Below are positions 11,456-23,449 of a DNA stretch of 64,000 nt, in pieces. Every line of letters begins with the position of its first letter. Positions within the stretch are counted from its first letter, which is position 1. Source of the DNA: Cordia subcordata (taxonomy: Eukaryota; Streptophyta; Magnoliopsida; Boraginales; Cordiaceae); contig JAPTOF010000029.1 of the NCBI GenBank assembly GCA_028554755.1, forward strand, positions 310,001 to 374,000, written 5' to 3'. Position numbers and translations under genes: made by a program. The notes beneath the pieces are model-generated. The model saw only the letters and a program-made list of their open reading frames with translations. It searched no databases and was not told the origin of the DNA.

Positions 11456-12345
11456 TGATGTGTCTATTTTGTGTATATTTTTGCATTGTATGTTTATATC
11501 TATTCAGGGGTGTTTTTGTGGTTGGTTGATGACCTTAGTATAGTATTTACACTATAGTTGTGAATACTCAGACATAAGTATTTATAGTTGAGCTTATAGA
11601 GAAAGTACTACACTAAACGCTTATTTTGCATACTTTAGGTGAAAATTAGAGCAAGGCTTGGACCTTGATTGAAGTGTTGAAGAGATGGTCAAGCTTGTAA
11701 AAGGGTTTTGAGGCTAAAAAGAGCAAGGAAAATATTTTTTGAGGAATGCGGATGAAATTTGGAGCAATCGGGAGCAACAGAAGCAAAACTGGGCGAGATT
11801 TGAGCACATCACTACCCATGCAGTCACCCCCTGTCCGCTGCTAGTCAACCTGCAAGGAGTCCGGCAGAGGCAGAGAGCAAATTGTTTTTGCCGATCACCT
11901 AGCCCTCATCTTGTCAGTCGACTTGTAGTGCTTCTCGCAGCACCCGCGTGACAACTTTATAAGCTCTGTTTTAGCCATTTCTTGGGCAGAACTTTCACAT
12001 ATTCTCTGACCCACTTACCAAAACCCTAATCCTCTCTCACTGACCTCACAAACACACTTCTAAATACAAAAACACTTTGCAATCAAGCCTCTAAGAGGAT
12101 CAAACACAAGGATTGGGCTCTTGGATTGTAAAGCATGGCTTTGGATAAAAGGGCATCTATCTTTTATCCTAAGTTCAATTATGTATGACTAGAGCTATGT
12201 AGGGTGATTATATCTTGTATTTATGAATTGATTACTACTCTTTTATAATGGGTACTTGATGGATTTGCATATATATATATATATATATATATATGCTCTT
12301 GTGCTTTGGGTTTCTATGGCAAATTTACGTATATGTCTATGTTGA
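11456..12345 (+). repeat. Ty3-family LTR, 5' half (LTR B1)
   Basis: It starts TGATGTGTCTATTTTGTG like the other LTRs of the family, then the TAGTATAGTA block and a C/T-rich leader. It ends after a (TA)n run (12269-12294) and a block with GGGTTTCTATGG. The 3' half does not follow in this orientation; instead the opposite-strand 3' half begins at 12386. Confidence 0.75.
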
Positions 12346-12385
12346 TAGCTATCTCGCGGTAGAAGCCTAAATAGCCCTCAAGTGG

Positions 12386-13370
12386 GTGATCGTGTGTAGT
12401 ACGGTGTGCGTGAATGCTAGGTCGAATTCATAGGAAGGCCTAACGTGTGAGGTGTCCTGAGCTATTTGTGTCTTAAAAGCAACGTGCTAGAACCCTAAAC
12501 TACGATGTTTTGGGGTTTTTAGAATCAAAGGGAGTTCAAAAAAAGATGGGGTGTGTGTGTGTGTGTGATTGGAGAATTAGGCGATCTAAGGGGATTCAAA
12601 CATCAAAAATAGGGGAATAGGGTGATTATGGCTTACAAACAAGTGATTACTGCTTCTCGTTAGGGTTGGTTGATGGATTAAATTTGGTTGCTCTCGTTTA
12701 GACCTCTAATTAGCCTCCTAATTAATACCCTAATCATCAGTGTGAATCTGTCCCTAAGTGTCGACCCCTAGAGCCACGACATATGGTCTTTATGACTTAG
12801 GAATTAGGGCTAGCTAGTTAGGGTTCTAGGTAATTTGGATTGATTTGACCCTAGCACCTAAACTATTGGCTAGATTTAAAGCCAAGACCTAGTCTGTCTA
12901 AGGTTGACTAACCTACCCTAAGACCCGTTAGACGGATTTAAAGCTTAGGAAGACTCGACCTAGGCTAGCATTAACTTGTGTACCACCAATCGTCATCACA
13001 ATAGCATAAATAACGTTTAAACGCAAAGTAAACACATCTGAGACATGGTGTTTGAGAATGTTCCAGACTATTCTTCTACTAAGCACATAGACATACTTAG
13101 ATTACACCAATTTAAGTAATGGCACTTGACAAGTAAGTAATAAAAGCTAATAATGCCATTAAGCATGCAAACACACACATAGACATGTATATAAATACAC
13201 CCACTTCATGTAATCCCCATACGTACACATAAACATGCTAGCATAATGATTTAGAGATGGTTAATAGCATGATAGACTTTAATATGCATATGCAACATCA
13301 TTGAGGCATTTCTAAAAACACATAGACATGTATATAAATTTACCATAGAAACCCTAAACACAAGCATATA
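12386..13370 (-). repeat. Ty3-family LTR, 3' half in opposite orientation (LTR B2)
   Basis: Read on the minus strand it ends in GATCA at 12386 and carries the family blocks (GGATTTAAAGCC, CATAGACATG repeats, ACGACATATGGTC). It stops at a second (TA)n-rich run at 13370-13431. The block TAAATTTACCATAGAAACC near 13345 is the reverse complement of sequence near 12320 in LTR B1. Confidence 0.75.
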
Positions 13371-13439
13371 TACATATATAAATATATATACATATATATA
13401 TACATACATATATATATATATACATACATATTAATTCTC

Positions 13440-14361
13440 AAAGATAGTTAAGTTCATTTAACTAAGATTGGCTTAGTCAAGATAATTATAAGCAATTATG
13501 TCTAAAGATGTCATGCAATCTCATGACAAAAGTGATGAACTTAACTTGAGATTTACAATATGCCAACCTAAGGGTCTATACACCCAGATTTAAGTAAATG
13601 ATCTATTATGGTATTGCAACATTTTAGTAACACAAAAGAGATTTGCAAAAACCAAAGTGTTTCGCAAATCCAAAGCATGTTTAGATCTAAAACAAAGCAA
13701 GAGTACCAAATAGAGGAAACCCTTAAGTTAAAATATTGAGTAGGAAAGGGGATTGGAAATACCCCCCATTTTTCTATATCCGATTCATGGTAATAGTAAA
13801 TGTCACTAACTTCCCCATCGGAAGGTGACACTTTATGTAGATTTAGCAGGGTGAATTTAAATGTTTGTTCGAAAGTGTGTTAGTAAGTTCGGCCATCCTA
13901 TCAGTGCGTCATTAAAGATCACCTCACGCAATATTGATTAAAGTCACTACCCCATCAGAGGGCTTAAATCAAGAATGTTATAGGGAATAAACATAAGGAA
14001 TGGGTATGCACTCAACTTAAATGGCAAGTTCGGCTATCCCATCGATAGAGTTCGCTACAAGACTTAAGAAGTCAAACAAAATAGTGATTGAATTATTCAA
14101 TTGGATTATATCCAAATAATTGTCAATTCAAATAAGTTGTGGTGGTTAACTTAATGTTCATAAGTTCAGCCATCCCATCGGTGGAGTTCTTGTGAGGATG
14201 TTAAGACACTATTACATCGAGTAGTTTAAGGGTTAATCTACTCAAAGGCGAATGATGTAAAAATAATTGTATGTTTTATTTCCAAATAGCATACATATTA
14301 TACATGCATCAATTCCATACTCGTAAATTAATTATGATTATATTGTTGTATATCTAGAAAA
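13440..14361 (+). other. Leader/LTR-like region of copia element A
   Basis: Non-coding sequence before the copia A gag start. It holds a loose series of CCCATCGG / TTCGGCCATCC blocks (near 13815, 13892, 13954, 14031 and 14164). It is likely the decayed 5' LTR and leader, but it does not clearly match the 3' end near 20100-20330, so the LTR limits are not fixed. Confidence 0.45.
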
Positions 14362-15070
14362 ATGTCTTTGTTCAATCCACTAGCTATAATTCTCAAAGAG
14401 CACAAGCTCACTTGACTGAATTTTGTGGACTAAGAAGGAAACTTGGACATAGTACTCACCGCAGAAGAGTACAAGTATGTCCTAACAACTCCTTGTCCTA
14501 TTATGAGGGAAAACTTTTCTACAACCCAAAAGATGCTGAGGCAAAATGGCAGAAGGCCAATAGTATGGCCAAGTTCTATATGATGGCTTCTATGTCAAAT
14601 ATTTTGCAGAGCAAGCACCATCATATTAAAACTGTAAAAGAAATCATGGGTTCATTGTCTCGTATGTTTATTGATAAGAGCAAGGCCACAAGGAAATGTG
14701 CTCTTAGAGAAATTATGAACCAAATGATGGAAAAAGGGACCATTTGTTAGAAAGCATGTGCTCAAAATAATGGATTGCTTCAATACTGCTAAGATCCTAG
14801 GGCAAACATAGATGAACAGTTGAAGGTAGACATGATTTTGGATACCACCATCTTACACCCAGTTCCAGCCAAATTATAATATGGGCAAGATAAACATGGA
14901 TATGATGAAATTGATGAAAAAGCTCCTTGGTACATAAGCCATAATGAAAAATAAAGGCCACGTAAATATAGTCCAAGCATCCATTTTTGGACTTAACCCG
15001 AAAGGAAGAAAGTTCAAGGGAAAGGGGAAGCCAAAACGTGGTTGAGGGCAAAAGAAGAGAAATGAACAGC
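14362..15070 (+). pseudogene. Copia A gag
   Basis: The ATG at 14362 begins a gag with the start MSLFNPLAIILKEHKLT and then a LVLTAEEYKYV-type segment, as in many plant copia gag proteins. An early stop and a shift follow within 20 codons. The longest open block is 14412-14750. A zinc-knuckle remnant with CFKHNQKGHWKRD follows at about 15109, inside the first copy of the 301-bp duplication. It is not expected to give a product. Confidence 0.75.
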
Positions 15071-15672
15071 CTAAATAGTTAACAGGTGAAATGCCTAAGG
15101 GCAAATGCTTTAAGCACAATCAAAAAGGGCATTGGAAAAGGGATTACCTGAAGTACCTGACGCTAGGCCAGATAGGTACACCTCTTTTGTTCTACATTGA
15201 AACCTGCTTGATGGTTGATTTTATAGATTCTTGGATTATAGACTCTGAAGGCACTAACCATATTTGCAATTCTTTGCTTTGGTTTTAGGATATGAAGGAA
15301 CTAGGTAAAGGGGAATTTGCTCTAAGGATGGGTAATGGAGCAAAAGTATAGGCTGCTGTAATGGGAGAAATCTAAATAGTTAACAGGTGAAATGCCTAAG
15401 GGCAAATGCTTTAAGCACAATCAAAAAGGGCATTAGAAAAGGGATTACCTGAAGTACCTGACGCTAGGCCAGATAGGTACACCTCTTTTGTTCTACATTG
15501 AAACCTACTTGATGGTTGATTTTATAGATTCTTGGATTATAGACTCTGAAGGCACTAACCATATTTGCAATTCTTTGCTTTGGTTTTGGGATATGAAGGA
15601 ACTAGGTAAAGGGGAATTTGCTCTAAGGATGGGTAATGGAGCAAAAGTATAGGTTGCTGTAATGGGAGAAAT
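15071..15672 (+). repeat. Tandem duplication, 2 x 301 bp, in copia A
   Basis: 15071-15371 and 15372-15672 are almost identical; four substitutions were counted by eye. Each copy carries the zinc knuckle and the start of the protease (SWIIDSEGTNHICN, where the family has a DSG active site). Confidence 0.92.
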
Positions 15673-16654
15673 GTGCTTAAATTTTCCTTGTAATAGGATG
15701 TTATTTTTGAACCATGTTTATTATGTTCCAGATGTACATAAAAACCTAATTTCTATTTTGCAATTAATATTAGATGGTTTTTGCATTAATTTCTATTATG
15801 GTGTTAATATCAGTAGAGATGGAAATATTATCTGTTCCAGTAACATGCATGATAACTTGTTCTATATGAAACCTATTACAAACTCATTGCATAATATAGA
15901 ACAAACTAATTCTTAGAAAATGAAGGTTTCTTCGACCAATGATGCTTATCTTTGACACCTACGCATAGGACATATTAGTCTATAGAAAATTTCAAGATTA
16001 GTCGAGGATAGGTGTCTTAGCTCATTAGATCTCGAAGATCTACATCTGGATGATTCTTGCCTTAAAGGGAAGATGACCAACGATCATTTTCTTCTCAAGG
16101 AGAAAGGGCCAAGGAAGTATTGGAATTGGTTAACACCGATGTGTGTGGTCCTATGAGTAAACTAGCATAAAAAGATTATGAGTATTTCATTACTTTCATT
16201 GATGATTATTCTAGATATGGATATGTATATCTGATGTGATGCAAGTTTGAATCCTTTGATAAATTCAAGGAGTTCAAAGTTGAGGCGGAGCGAAAATTAG
16301 ATAAATGTATCAAAGCCCTTCGATCTGATCAAGGTGGCGAATACCTCTCAGATGAGTTTAGGGAGTACCTTACACAAGAAGGGATTGTGTTTCAATTGAC
16401 TACACCAGGGACATCCTAACAAAATGGTGTAGCAGAGAGAAGAAATTGTACCCTATTAGGTATGGTTAGGTTAATGATAAGTCATGCATCATTACCTTTA
16501 TCTTTTTAGGGGTATGCCCTTGAGACAGCAACATACATCTTGAACTTGGTACCATATAAATTAGTACTTAGGACACCACAAGAAATGTGGACTGGGTGTG
16601 AGCTTAGTTTAAATCATCTAAACATTTGGGTTATCTAGCTTATGTACTTAATAG
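15673..16654 (+). pseudogene. Copia A protease end and integrase, first part
   Basis: An open block with VYYVPDVHKNLISI (15662-15916) is the protease C-terminus. It is followed by a GHISL-type GAG-pre-integrase segment, the FITFIDDYSRYGYVYL region (near 16185), a LRSDQGGEYLSDEF region (near 16320) and an AERRN region (near 16435), which are the integrase catalytic landmarks. Several stops are present. The sequence is cut at 16655 by the solo LTR and resumes at 18161. Confidence 0.85.
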
Positions 16655-18165
16655 TAATGTGATGTGTGTCATTTGTGCGTGTTTGCATCTAGTGTTTGCA
16701 TGCACATTTAAGGGGTGTTTAGAGCTTAATTGAGTGCATTTAGTATTATGTTTTTGCATAACTATTAATATTTGTACATAAAATATTCAGATGCATAAAT
16801 GCTATGCTAAGAACTATATTCTGTGTTTTAGGTGTGTTTTGGGATGCTTTGAGCTTACACGAGGAAGAAATGAGTTAACGGATAAAGACTAGAAGAAAAG
16901 GAATGAAGAATGGAGCATTTTGACCCAGTCGGTAGACCTTGAAGAAGAGTCGGCTGGCCACCCCAGAGAACATACAAATTCTGCCAGTCGAGATGCCCTC
17001 CAAAGCCGGTCGACCGGCTAGGTCGACTGGTAAAACCAAAAAGCTATCCAATTCAGCTGGTTAAGCAAGAAAGAAGAGCCCATCGACCGGCTAAGTCGAC
17101 CAACAGAGCCCGATGATAGCTATAAATAGCTCAATTTAGCTCATTTACAGGGGAAGAACTTTATTTTCTTAAACCCTAATAAAACCAAACCCTTTACCCA
17201 CTTCACCAAACACCCAAAACACCATCTCACACTAAACCAAGCAAAGATTTAAGCTTGTAACAAGAGATTGAAGGGTTTTGCTTTGGATTTTAGCAAGGTT
17301 TTAAAGAGGAGCTTCTTTTCCTTTTCTTATTCTTGTAAATATGCTTTGTAATTAAGTTAGGCCTAGGGTTGATTGATGTTGTATATTAAATTAAGGCTAT
17401 GAATAAAGGATTTGTGTATATCTTTGGCTTCTGATATATGCTTGATTACATTGATTAATAGCATGAATCAATATGTCCATCTGTTGATAATTGAATATGG
17501 TTGTATTTGATAAAATGCCTAGGTGAACTTGCATATGTTATTTCATGCTTAAATGCTATCAGTAGTTGTGCCAACTTACCCTTAATCCATGCTAATGGCA
17601 TTAGCGCTATTTGCAACTATATGTGTTGATTAATATACTTAATTAATGACTTGTATGGTAGGAGCATACCTCTAGTTTGAAACAATACTAAACGAGTACC
17701 CAGTAACACTATTTAATGCTTTAGGAGTCCAACCTCTAGTTTGAAACAATACTAATAGGTTAGTCTCGAGTAAGACGTTAATCAACACCAAAGAGATCAA
17801 TTGAGCCATAGAGAGCCTAAACCATTATCATAGCCCGAGTCTAGTTGCAACACAATCGCTCGAGATCCCTTTCCACCTTGTAGAGATTTATTTCCTTAGC
17901 TTGGTACCTTTAGTTCCTCCATAACTTAAGTTTTATTTTCCATTGTCACGAGTTCCCTTAAATCAAAAAGACCAAAAATACTTCAACACGCGTACGTAGA
18001 TAGTCTAGGCATTCTTACACATAGAGACTAAACTGAGGTAGCCTCCCTGTAGAGACGATAGCCGTACACACATATTATGCTAGACACGATCCATGCACTT
18101 ACGGGTGTAAAACTTGGTTGTATTTGTGCTTCATTTCCACATATCTCTGAGAACACATCATAATG
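16655..18165 (+). repeat. Solo Ty3-family LTR (LTR D), 1501 bp, with 5-bp TSD TAATG
   Basis: The LTR runs 16660-18160 from TGATGTG to ACACATCA. It is flanked by TAATG at 16655-16659 and again at 18161-18165. The two sides are one copia integrase/RT region, so the insertion is clean. It has palindromes near 17006-17017 and 17080-17100 and TATA-like sequence near the leader. A solo LTR is the product of recombination between the two LTRs of a full element. Confidence 0.93.
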
Positions 18166-19980
18166 CTTCAAATTTGAAACCAAGATCCAGGTTGTGCTAT
18201 TCTATTAGGTATCCTAAGGGAACCGGAGGTCGGATCTTTTATAATCCTAAGAAGCATAAGTTGTTTATAAAAACCCATGCTATATACTTAGAGAATGATG
18301 AAATGATCCAGAAGCCACCATATTCTAAAGTTGTTCTAGAAGAGATTTGAGAAGAATCTTTAGTAACACTTGTGGTAACTGCAGATGAAAAAGAACAACA
18401 TATTACACCTAATATATTGGAGCCTCGTCGTAATGGGAGGATATCCAGGCCTCTTGATAGATACTATGAACAGTCCTTTTAGACTTCTTCAAAGGATTAG
18501 GTGGTGGATCCCATAAGTTATGATGAAGTAGTTTTTGACATAGAAGCTAACAAATGGCATAAGGCAATGGATTCAGAGTTAGAATCTATGTATTCTAACA
18601 AAGTCTAGGATCTTGTAGTTGCAGCTGAAGGGGTAAAATCTATAGGGTGCAAATGGGTCTAGAAGAGAAAAAGAGGAGTTGATGAAAAGGTTGAAACCTT
18701 TAAAGCAAGGTTGGTGGCGAAAGCTTATACTCAGAAAGAAAGGATTCATTATGAGAAAACTTTCTCATCGATAGCCATGCTTAAATCCATCAGAATACTC
18801 CTAGCCATCACATGTCATTATGAATACGAGATATGACAAATGGACGTCAAGACAGCTTTTCTTAGTGGAGAGCTTAACGGACCATTTACATGACACAACC
18901 AGATAGATATGTTGCTAAGGCCAGGAATATATGGTATGTAAGCTTTATAAGTCTATTTATGGACTAAAGCAGGCATCTAAAGCATGGAACATCAAATTTG
19001 ATCGGGCAATTAAATCTTATGGTTTTGATCAAAACATTAATGAATTTTGAGTGTATAAGAGGCATAATGGAAATGCTGTAGCTTTCTTGGTTCTATATAT
19101 GGATGATATCCTACTAATTGGAAATGATAAGGGGATGTTATCATCCATCAAGGTTTAGTTGTCCTCTCAATTTCAAATGAAAGATTTAGGATAAGCTAGT
19201 TATGCTCTGGGAATCAAACTCCTGCGAGATTGTAAGAATAGGAGAATAGCCTTATCTTAAGCTTCATTTATTGAGAAGATATTGGTCAGGTTTAACATGC
19301 AAAACTCTAAGAAGGCCTCATTACCTTCTAGACATAGAGTTTATTTATCTCGAGATCAATGTCCTAAAACACCTAAGGAGATAGATAGTATGAAGCGAAT
19401 TCCTTATGCTTTGGCCGTTGAAAGCCTCATGTACGCTATGTTATATACTAGACCAGATACCTGGTTTACTGTTGGCATGGTTAATAGATATTAATCAAAC
19501 CCTGGACCAACACATTGGGTCGCGCTTAAGCATATATTCAAGTTCTTGCAAGGGACTAAGGATTATATGCTGGAATATCGTGCGGATGATCTAACGCCAT
19601 TAACCAATATGGACTCGAATTTCCAATCCAACAAAGATTCCAAGAAGTCGACTTTTGGATATGTTTTCACTCTTTCAAGAGGAGATATTTCATGGACAAG
19701 TGTGAAGCAAAATTGTAATGTTGACTTTACCATGGAGACTGAGTATGTAGCAACATCTGAGATTGCAAAAAAGGAAGTATGGCTATGAAAATTCCTTGTA
19801 GACCTAAAGGTTGAGTCGGTAGCTTATAGACCGATAACGTTGTATCGAGATAACAACGGTGTTGTTTCACAGTGCAAAGAGCCTAGGAATCACAAAAAGC
19901 GTAAACACATTGAACGAAAATATCATTTGATTCGTGAGTTTATCCAGAGAGGAGTTGTAGTAGTTGAAAAATAGCTTCAA
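18161..19980 (+). pseudogene. Copia A integrase end, RT and RNase H
   Basis: After the solo LTR the frame resumes with NASNLKPRSRLCY and IRYPKGTGG (18160-18350). RT then follows, with CKWV, RLVAKAYTQ and QMDVKTAFLSGEL, and the catalytic YMDDI box near 19095. RNase H follows, with MDSNFQSNKDSKKSTFG and TMETEYVATSEIAKKEVWL (19546-19788). Stops and shifts occur every few hundred bases. The part near 19900-19980 is the RNase H tail. Confidence 0.88.
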
Positions 19981-20085
19981 CAAAAAACCTTATGGAACCA
20001 TTTACAAAGACTTTTATAGAGAAAATGTTTGCCACATATTTGGAGTCTATGCGTATTAGGTTATGCAGAAGTGATCTTTTGTGCA

Positions 20086-20094
20086 AGTGGGAGA
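20086..20094 (+). promoter_or_regulatory. Polypurine tract of copia A
   Basis: GTGGGAGAT precedes the presumed 3' LTR start, the usual place for the plus-strand primer of copia elements. Confidence 0.55.
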
Positions 20095-20357
20095 TTTTTA
20101 GGATTAGTATGCCCTCAAGCTCAATGGTTTTGGATGTTAAACAATGTATAATCATTTTATTAAATGGCATTATGAGTTTCTTACGTTATTATCTCTAGTA
20201 TGTTTTATTAATGTGTATATAAAGGTCCTTTGACTTGAACTAATAACTTGGGTGTGCAGTGAGGCTTAAAGCACAGTAGGCCCAAGTCTAGATTTTGTCA
20301 CGTCATAAATTGAGTTCATAACCGAATGGTAGTATTGGGTACTCTATCAGGGTAATG

Positions 20358-20654
20358 AAATAATTTAAAATATATGATTTTGAAACCCTCACCAAATCTA
20401 AAATTTTTAACTAATAGATTATACAATAATTTAAAACAAGTTTATGAAATAATAATTTTCAGAACATCAAATAATAATTTAACTAATAGATAATGGAACA
20501 ATTTAAAATATGTAATTTTCAGAAACTCCACAAGTTCAAAGTTTCTAACTAACAGATTATTATTGGATAAACTTATTTTAAATTATTGTATTATCTATTA
20601 GTTAAAAATTTTAGATTTGGTGAGGGTTTCAAAATCATATATTTTAAATTATTT
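20358..20654. mobile_element. Foldback/MITE-like element with 79-bp inverted arms
   Basis: 20358-20436 and 20576-20654 are inverted repeats 79 bases long with one mismatch. The middle (20437-20575) holds a diverged partial copy of the arm. No ORF is present. It could fold into a long RNA or DNA hairpin. Confidence 0.88.
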
Positions 20655-20819
20655 TATTATTTATTATTATAAATTTAGATTTTGTGGGATAATTTTGAAA
20701 TTATATTTTAAACTTATTTGTAAAGAGATGTTTAATTTTTTTTATAGAAAATTTCATATGTTGACACGTGGCACTTATGGTTGTTCCTTTAAAATATATA
20801 ATGATAACTAGTCTAATAC

Positions 20820-20836
20820 CCATGCCATGCATGGGA
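20820..20836 (-). promoter_or_regulatory. Helitron 3' hairpin
   Basis: CCCATGC, loop ATG, GCATGGG, followed by TATTAGACTAG to the end. The spacing fits the known Helitron termination signal. Confidence 0.85.
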
Positions 20837-21018
20837 AGTGCCTAGATTAAGTTGTTTATTGAATTAACTTATAAAGTTGTTTAAATCAAAATTTTAAATA
20901 AAATTTTTAATTTAAAAAAAATCTAATCATATTATTAACAATAAGACAATCATAATAAATATATATAGTTTATATTATAGTAGTGGAATGATCAAAACAT
21001 ATAATCTAACATTATGTA

Positions 21019-21470
21019 TCATAAATTTTGAAAAATTTCTTTGAATACAACATTTTCAGTTTTGTTGCATGGCATACCATCTTTATCATGGATTAACATT
21101 TTCAAGCCCTTTTTCCTTATCACTCTGGAAACAACAACATATAATTGTCCATGCGTGAACACTGGTTGCGGCAAGTATAATCCAACATTTGATCGTGATT
21201 GACCCTGGCTTTTATAGATCATCATTGCATATAAAATCACTAATGGGAATTGTCACCTTTGTAACTTCAAAGGAAGATTCAAATCTGATGGAGTTAGTAC
21301 CATCCTTGGAATAAACATTCGTTCTCTAGATTTTGCACCTATCAAAATTTCTGCTTTCAAAACATGTTTCTCTAATTTAGTGATAAACAATGTTGTACAC
21401 AAATCCCCCACTTTGATCTATGTTTCTTATTAACATAACTGGTGTTCCAATTTCAAGCTTAAAAATTAAG
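21019..21470 (-). pseudogene. Helitron Pif1-like helicase, C-terminal remnant
   Basis: The open block 21240-21019 holds the last helicase motifs: YKSQGQSRSNVGLYLP, then HGQLYVVVSRV, then KGLKMLIHDKDG. The frame before it (to about 21470) gives KLEIGTPVMLIRNID and PLKLQR, which are usual upstream parts of the same domain, with a stop between. The N-terminal half of the helicase and the Rep nuclease are absent. It would unwind DNA during rolling-circle transposition. Confidence 0.88.
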
Positions 21471-21532
21471 AATTTTTAAATCTAAATGAAATGGAGAAAG
21501 CAAGATAAAGCAAGGACTAATTGTGGAAGCAT

Positions 21533-23449
21533 ATGATAAAAGCAAATAGCTAATGCTATCAAGTCATCTACTTGATAAAATAGATCGAGTACAACTAACT
21601 AATACTTCCTAATTAAGCACTAAGCCTTAATTAAAGCTTGCTAGTGTATAGCTCATGTAGTCTAATGTGCAAGAGCAGAGTCGATCACTCAGGGAGGCAG
21701 GAAATGGGGAATAAAAACTAAATGTGTGTCCTAGAAAGCTATAAGGAAAACAAGCTAAACAAAGGATTCTTTTTGGTTGTTTTAGATTTGAAAGGAGCTC
21801 AAGGTAAATTAAACTAATCTAAACAAACTAAGGGAAATAAAGTAAAGAAGAACAAGCTAGTAAAAGGGAATTGACACAAGTAGTGGCGAAATGGGTGAAA
21901 TCCACTTACCTACAGGTGATTTGGGTACTAATTTTTCTACGGGATTAACTTTGATGGTTTTTCTTTAAGAAAGGGTGCTCTAGGCACAGTTTAGCTAATT
22001 ATGAACTGGGCACAGTTTAGTAACTACCTGGAGGTATAGCGTAGTCCGTATGAACTAGGCACAGTTTAGCTAATTATGTTTCTAGGAGATGGTAATTGGT
22101 TTTACCCTACGTTCTAATTCATTGGTTGGGTTTAAAGCTAAGACTAGGCTTCCTAACGTCAATTATGCTGGCTCGACACTTATTGGCTAGGTTTAAAGCT
22201 AAAGGAGACTAAATTGGACCTAATTATTAATAAAGAACCATCAATCACAGCATCACACAAGTGGGTTTTGATAATAAAGCACATCATACATGTTCTCAAG
22301 CATGATACGAATGAATATAATGCATATTCTAGCTCTAAACACTTAGACATACTTAGGTCATACCAATTTATACATTAGAATCCAACATGTATGTCATAAA
22401 AGCTAAAATTGATATTAAGGCATGTAAAAGCACACATAGACATGCATAGTTATAAGACCCACTTCATAGAATCACTACATAAATACCTAGACATACTCAT
22501 ACAATGATTTAGAAGTGTTAAATAGCAATCAAGCCTTTAAATGTATATGTTCTTTCACATAGGCATATCAACAAACACATAGACATGTATATAAATAGCC
22601 AAAGAAACATTAAAAGCAAACATATATATTAAACCATCAAAATCTCATAGCAAAGTAGTACTTAATCAACCCATAATATAAGCTTCAATCACCCATAAAA
22701 GATCTATTCTGGCATAGAGAAAACTAAGTACAAAAGGAGAAAGATAAACCTCCCTTTCATGCTCAGCTTTGTTCTTGAAATCCTTGTCTTGATCTTACAA
22801 TTACAAGTGTTAAAACCCTAATTACAAGCTTGGATCTAGGTGTATTTGTGTTTAAAAGTGAGTGCGTGAGGTGGGTTTTGGTGGATTTGGGAAATGTGTG
22901 TGTAAGAATATGACTTGTTCTTAAAAAAAATGACCAAAAGAGAGCTTTTATAGCCAATTTTTCATGACTACTGGAACACTTAACTAGTGCACCGGTACCA
23001 AGGGATTTCTATTCCAGTAGTAGAAGATTGCTTTTTGTTTTTGGTAGAATAGAGAGGGGGTGCTTGGTAATCTAAAGCTAGTGTTTTGGAGTGCATATTT
23101 GCTCTCTTTTAGCTTTGATTTCACTTTGTTTTGATTCCAATTGCCTTGATCTTTGTCCAGGGGCTTCCTAACATCATTTTCTTCCACTTTTCATCTTTAA
23201 TGATGCTTCCAATCCTTGCTCAAACCATCTCCATCTTCATTGATCTTCAACAAATCCTCAATCTCACCTAGAACATCAAAACAAGCCATTAGTGTGGCAA
23301 TTACCGCTTAAACTCAACTATGCACAATTATAACCTTGTATGCTCAAATATAGTATAAATACTATACTAAGGCTATCAAATAAGCACTAAAACACCTCTA
23401 AATATATATGGAAATACAATGCAATACCACACATAAAACCAACACATCA
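21533..23449 (-). repeat. Ty3-family LTR (LTR C) nested in the Helitron
   Basis: On the minus strand it starts TGATGTGTTGG at 23449, and it has the family blocks (GGTTTAAAGCT, CATAGACATG, TAGTATAG-type). The 3' end is not certain: TGATAA candidates at 21533 and 21574 were seen and no TSD was found, so the left limit may be off by tens of bases. No internal Ty3 sequence adjoins it, so it is most likely a solo LTR. Confidence 0.7.

Larger units (their letters stand above)
14362..20350 (+). mobile_element. Ty1/copia retrotransposon A, decayed, with nested solo LTR
   Basis: The domain order gag, zinc knuckle, protease, integrase, RT, RNase H is that of Ty1/copia. The coding sequence holds many stops and shifts. 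A 301-bp tandem duplication (15071-15672) and a solo Ty3-type LTR (16660-18160) are inside it. A purine-rich GTGGGAGAT block at 20086-20094 is the likely PPT, and the remaining LTR runs to a foldback element at 20358. Confidence 0.9.
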
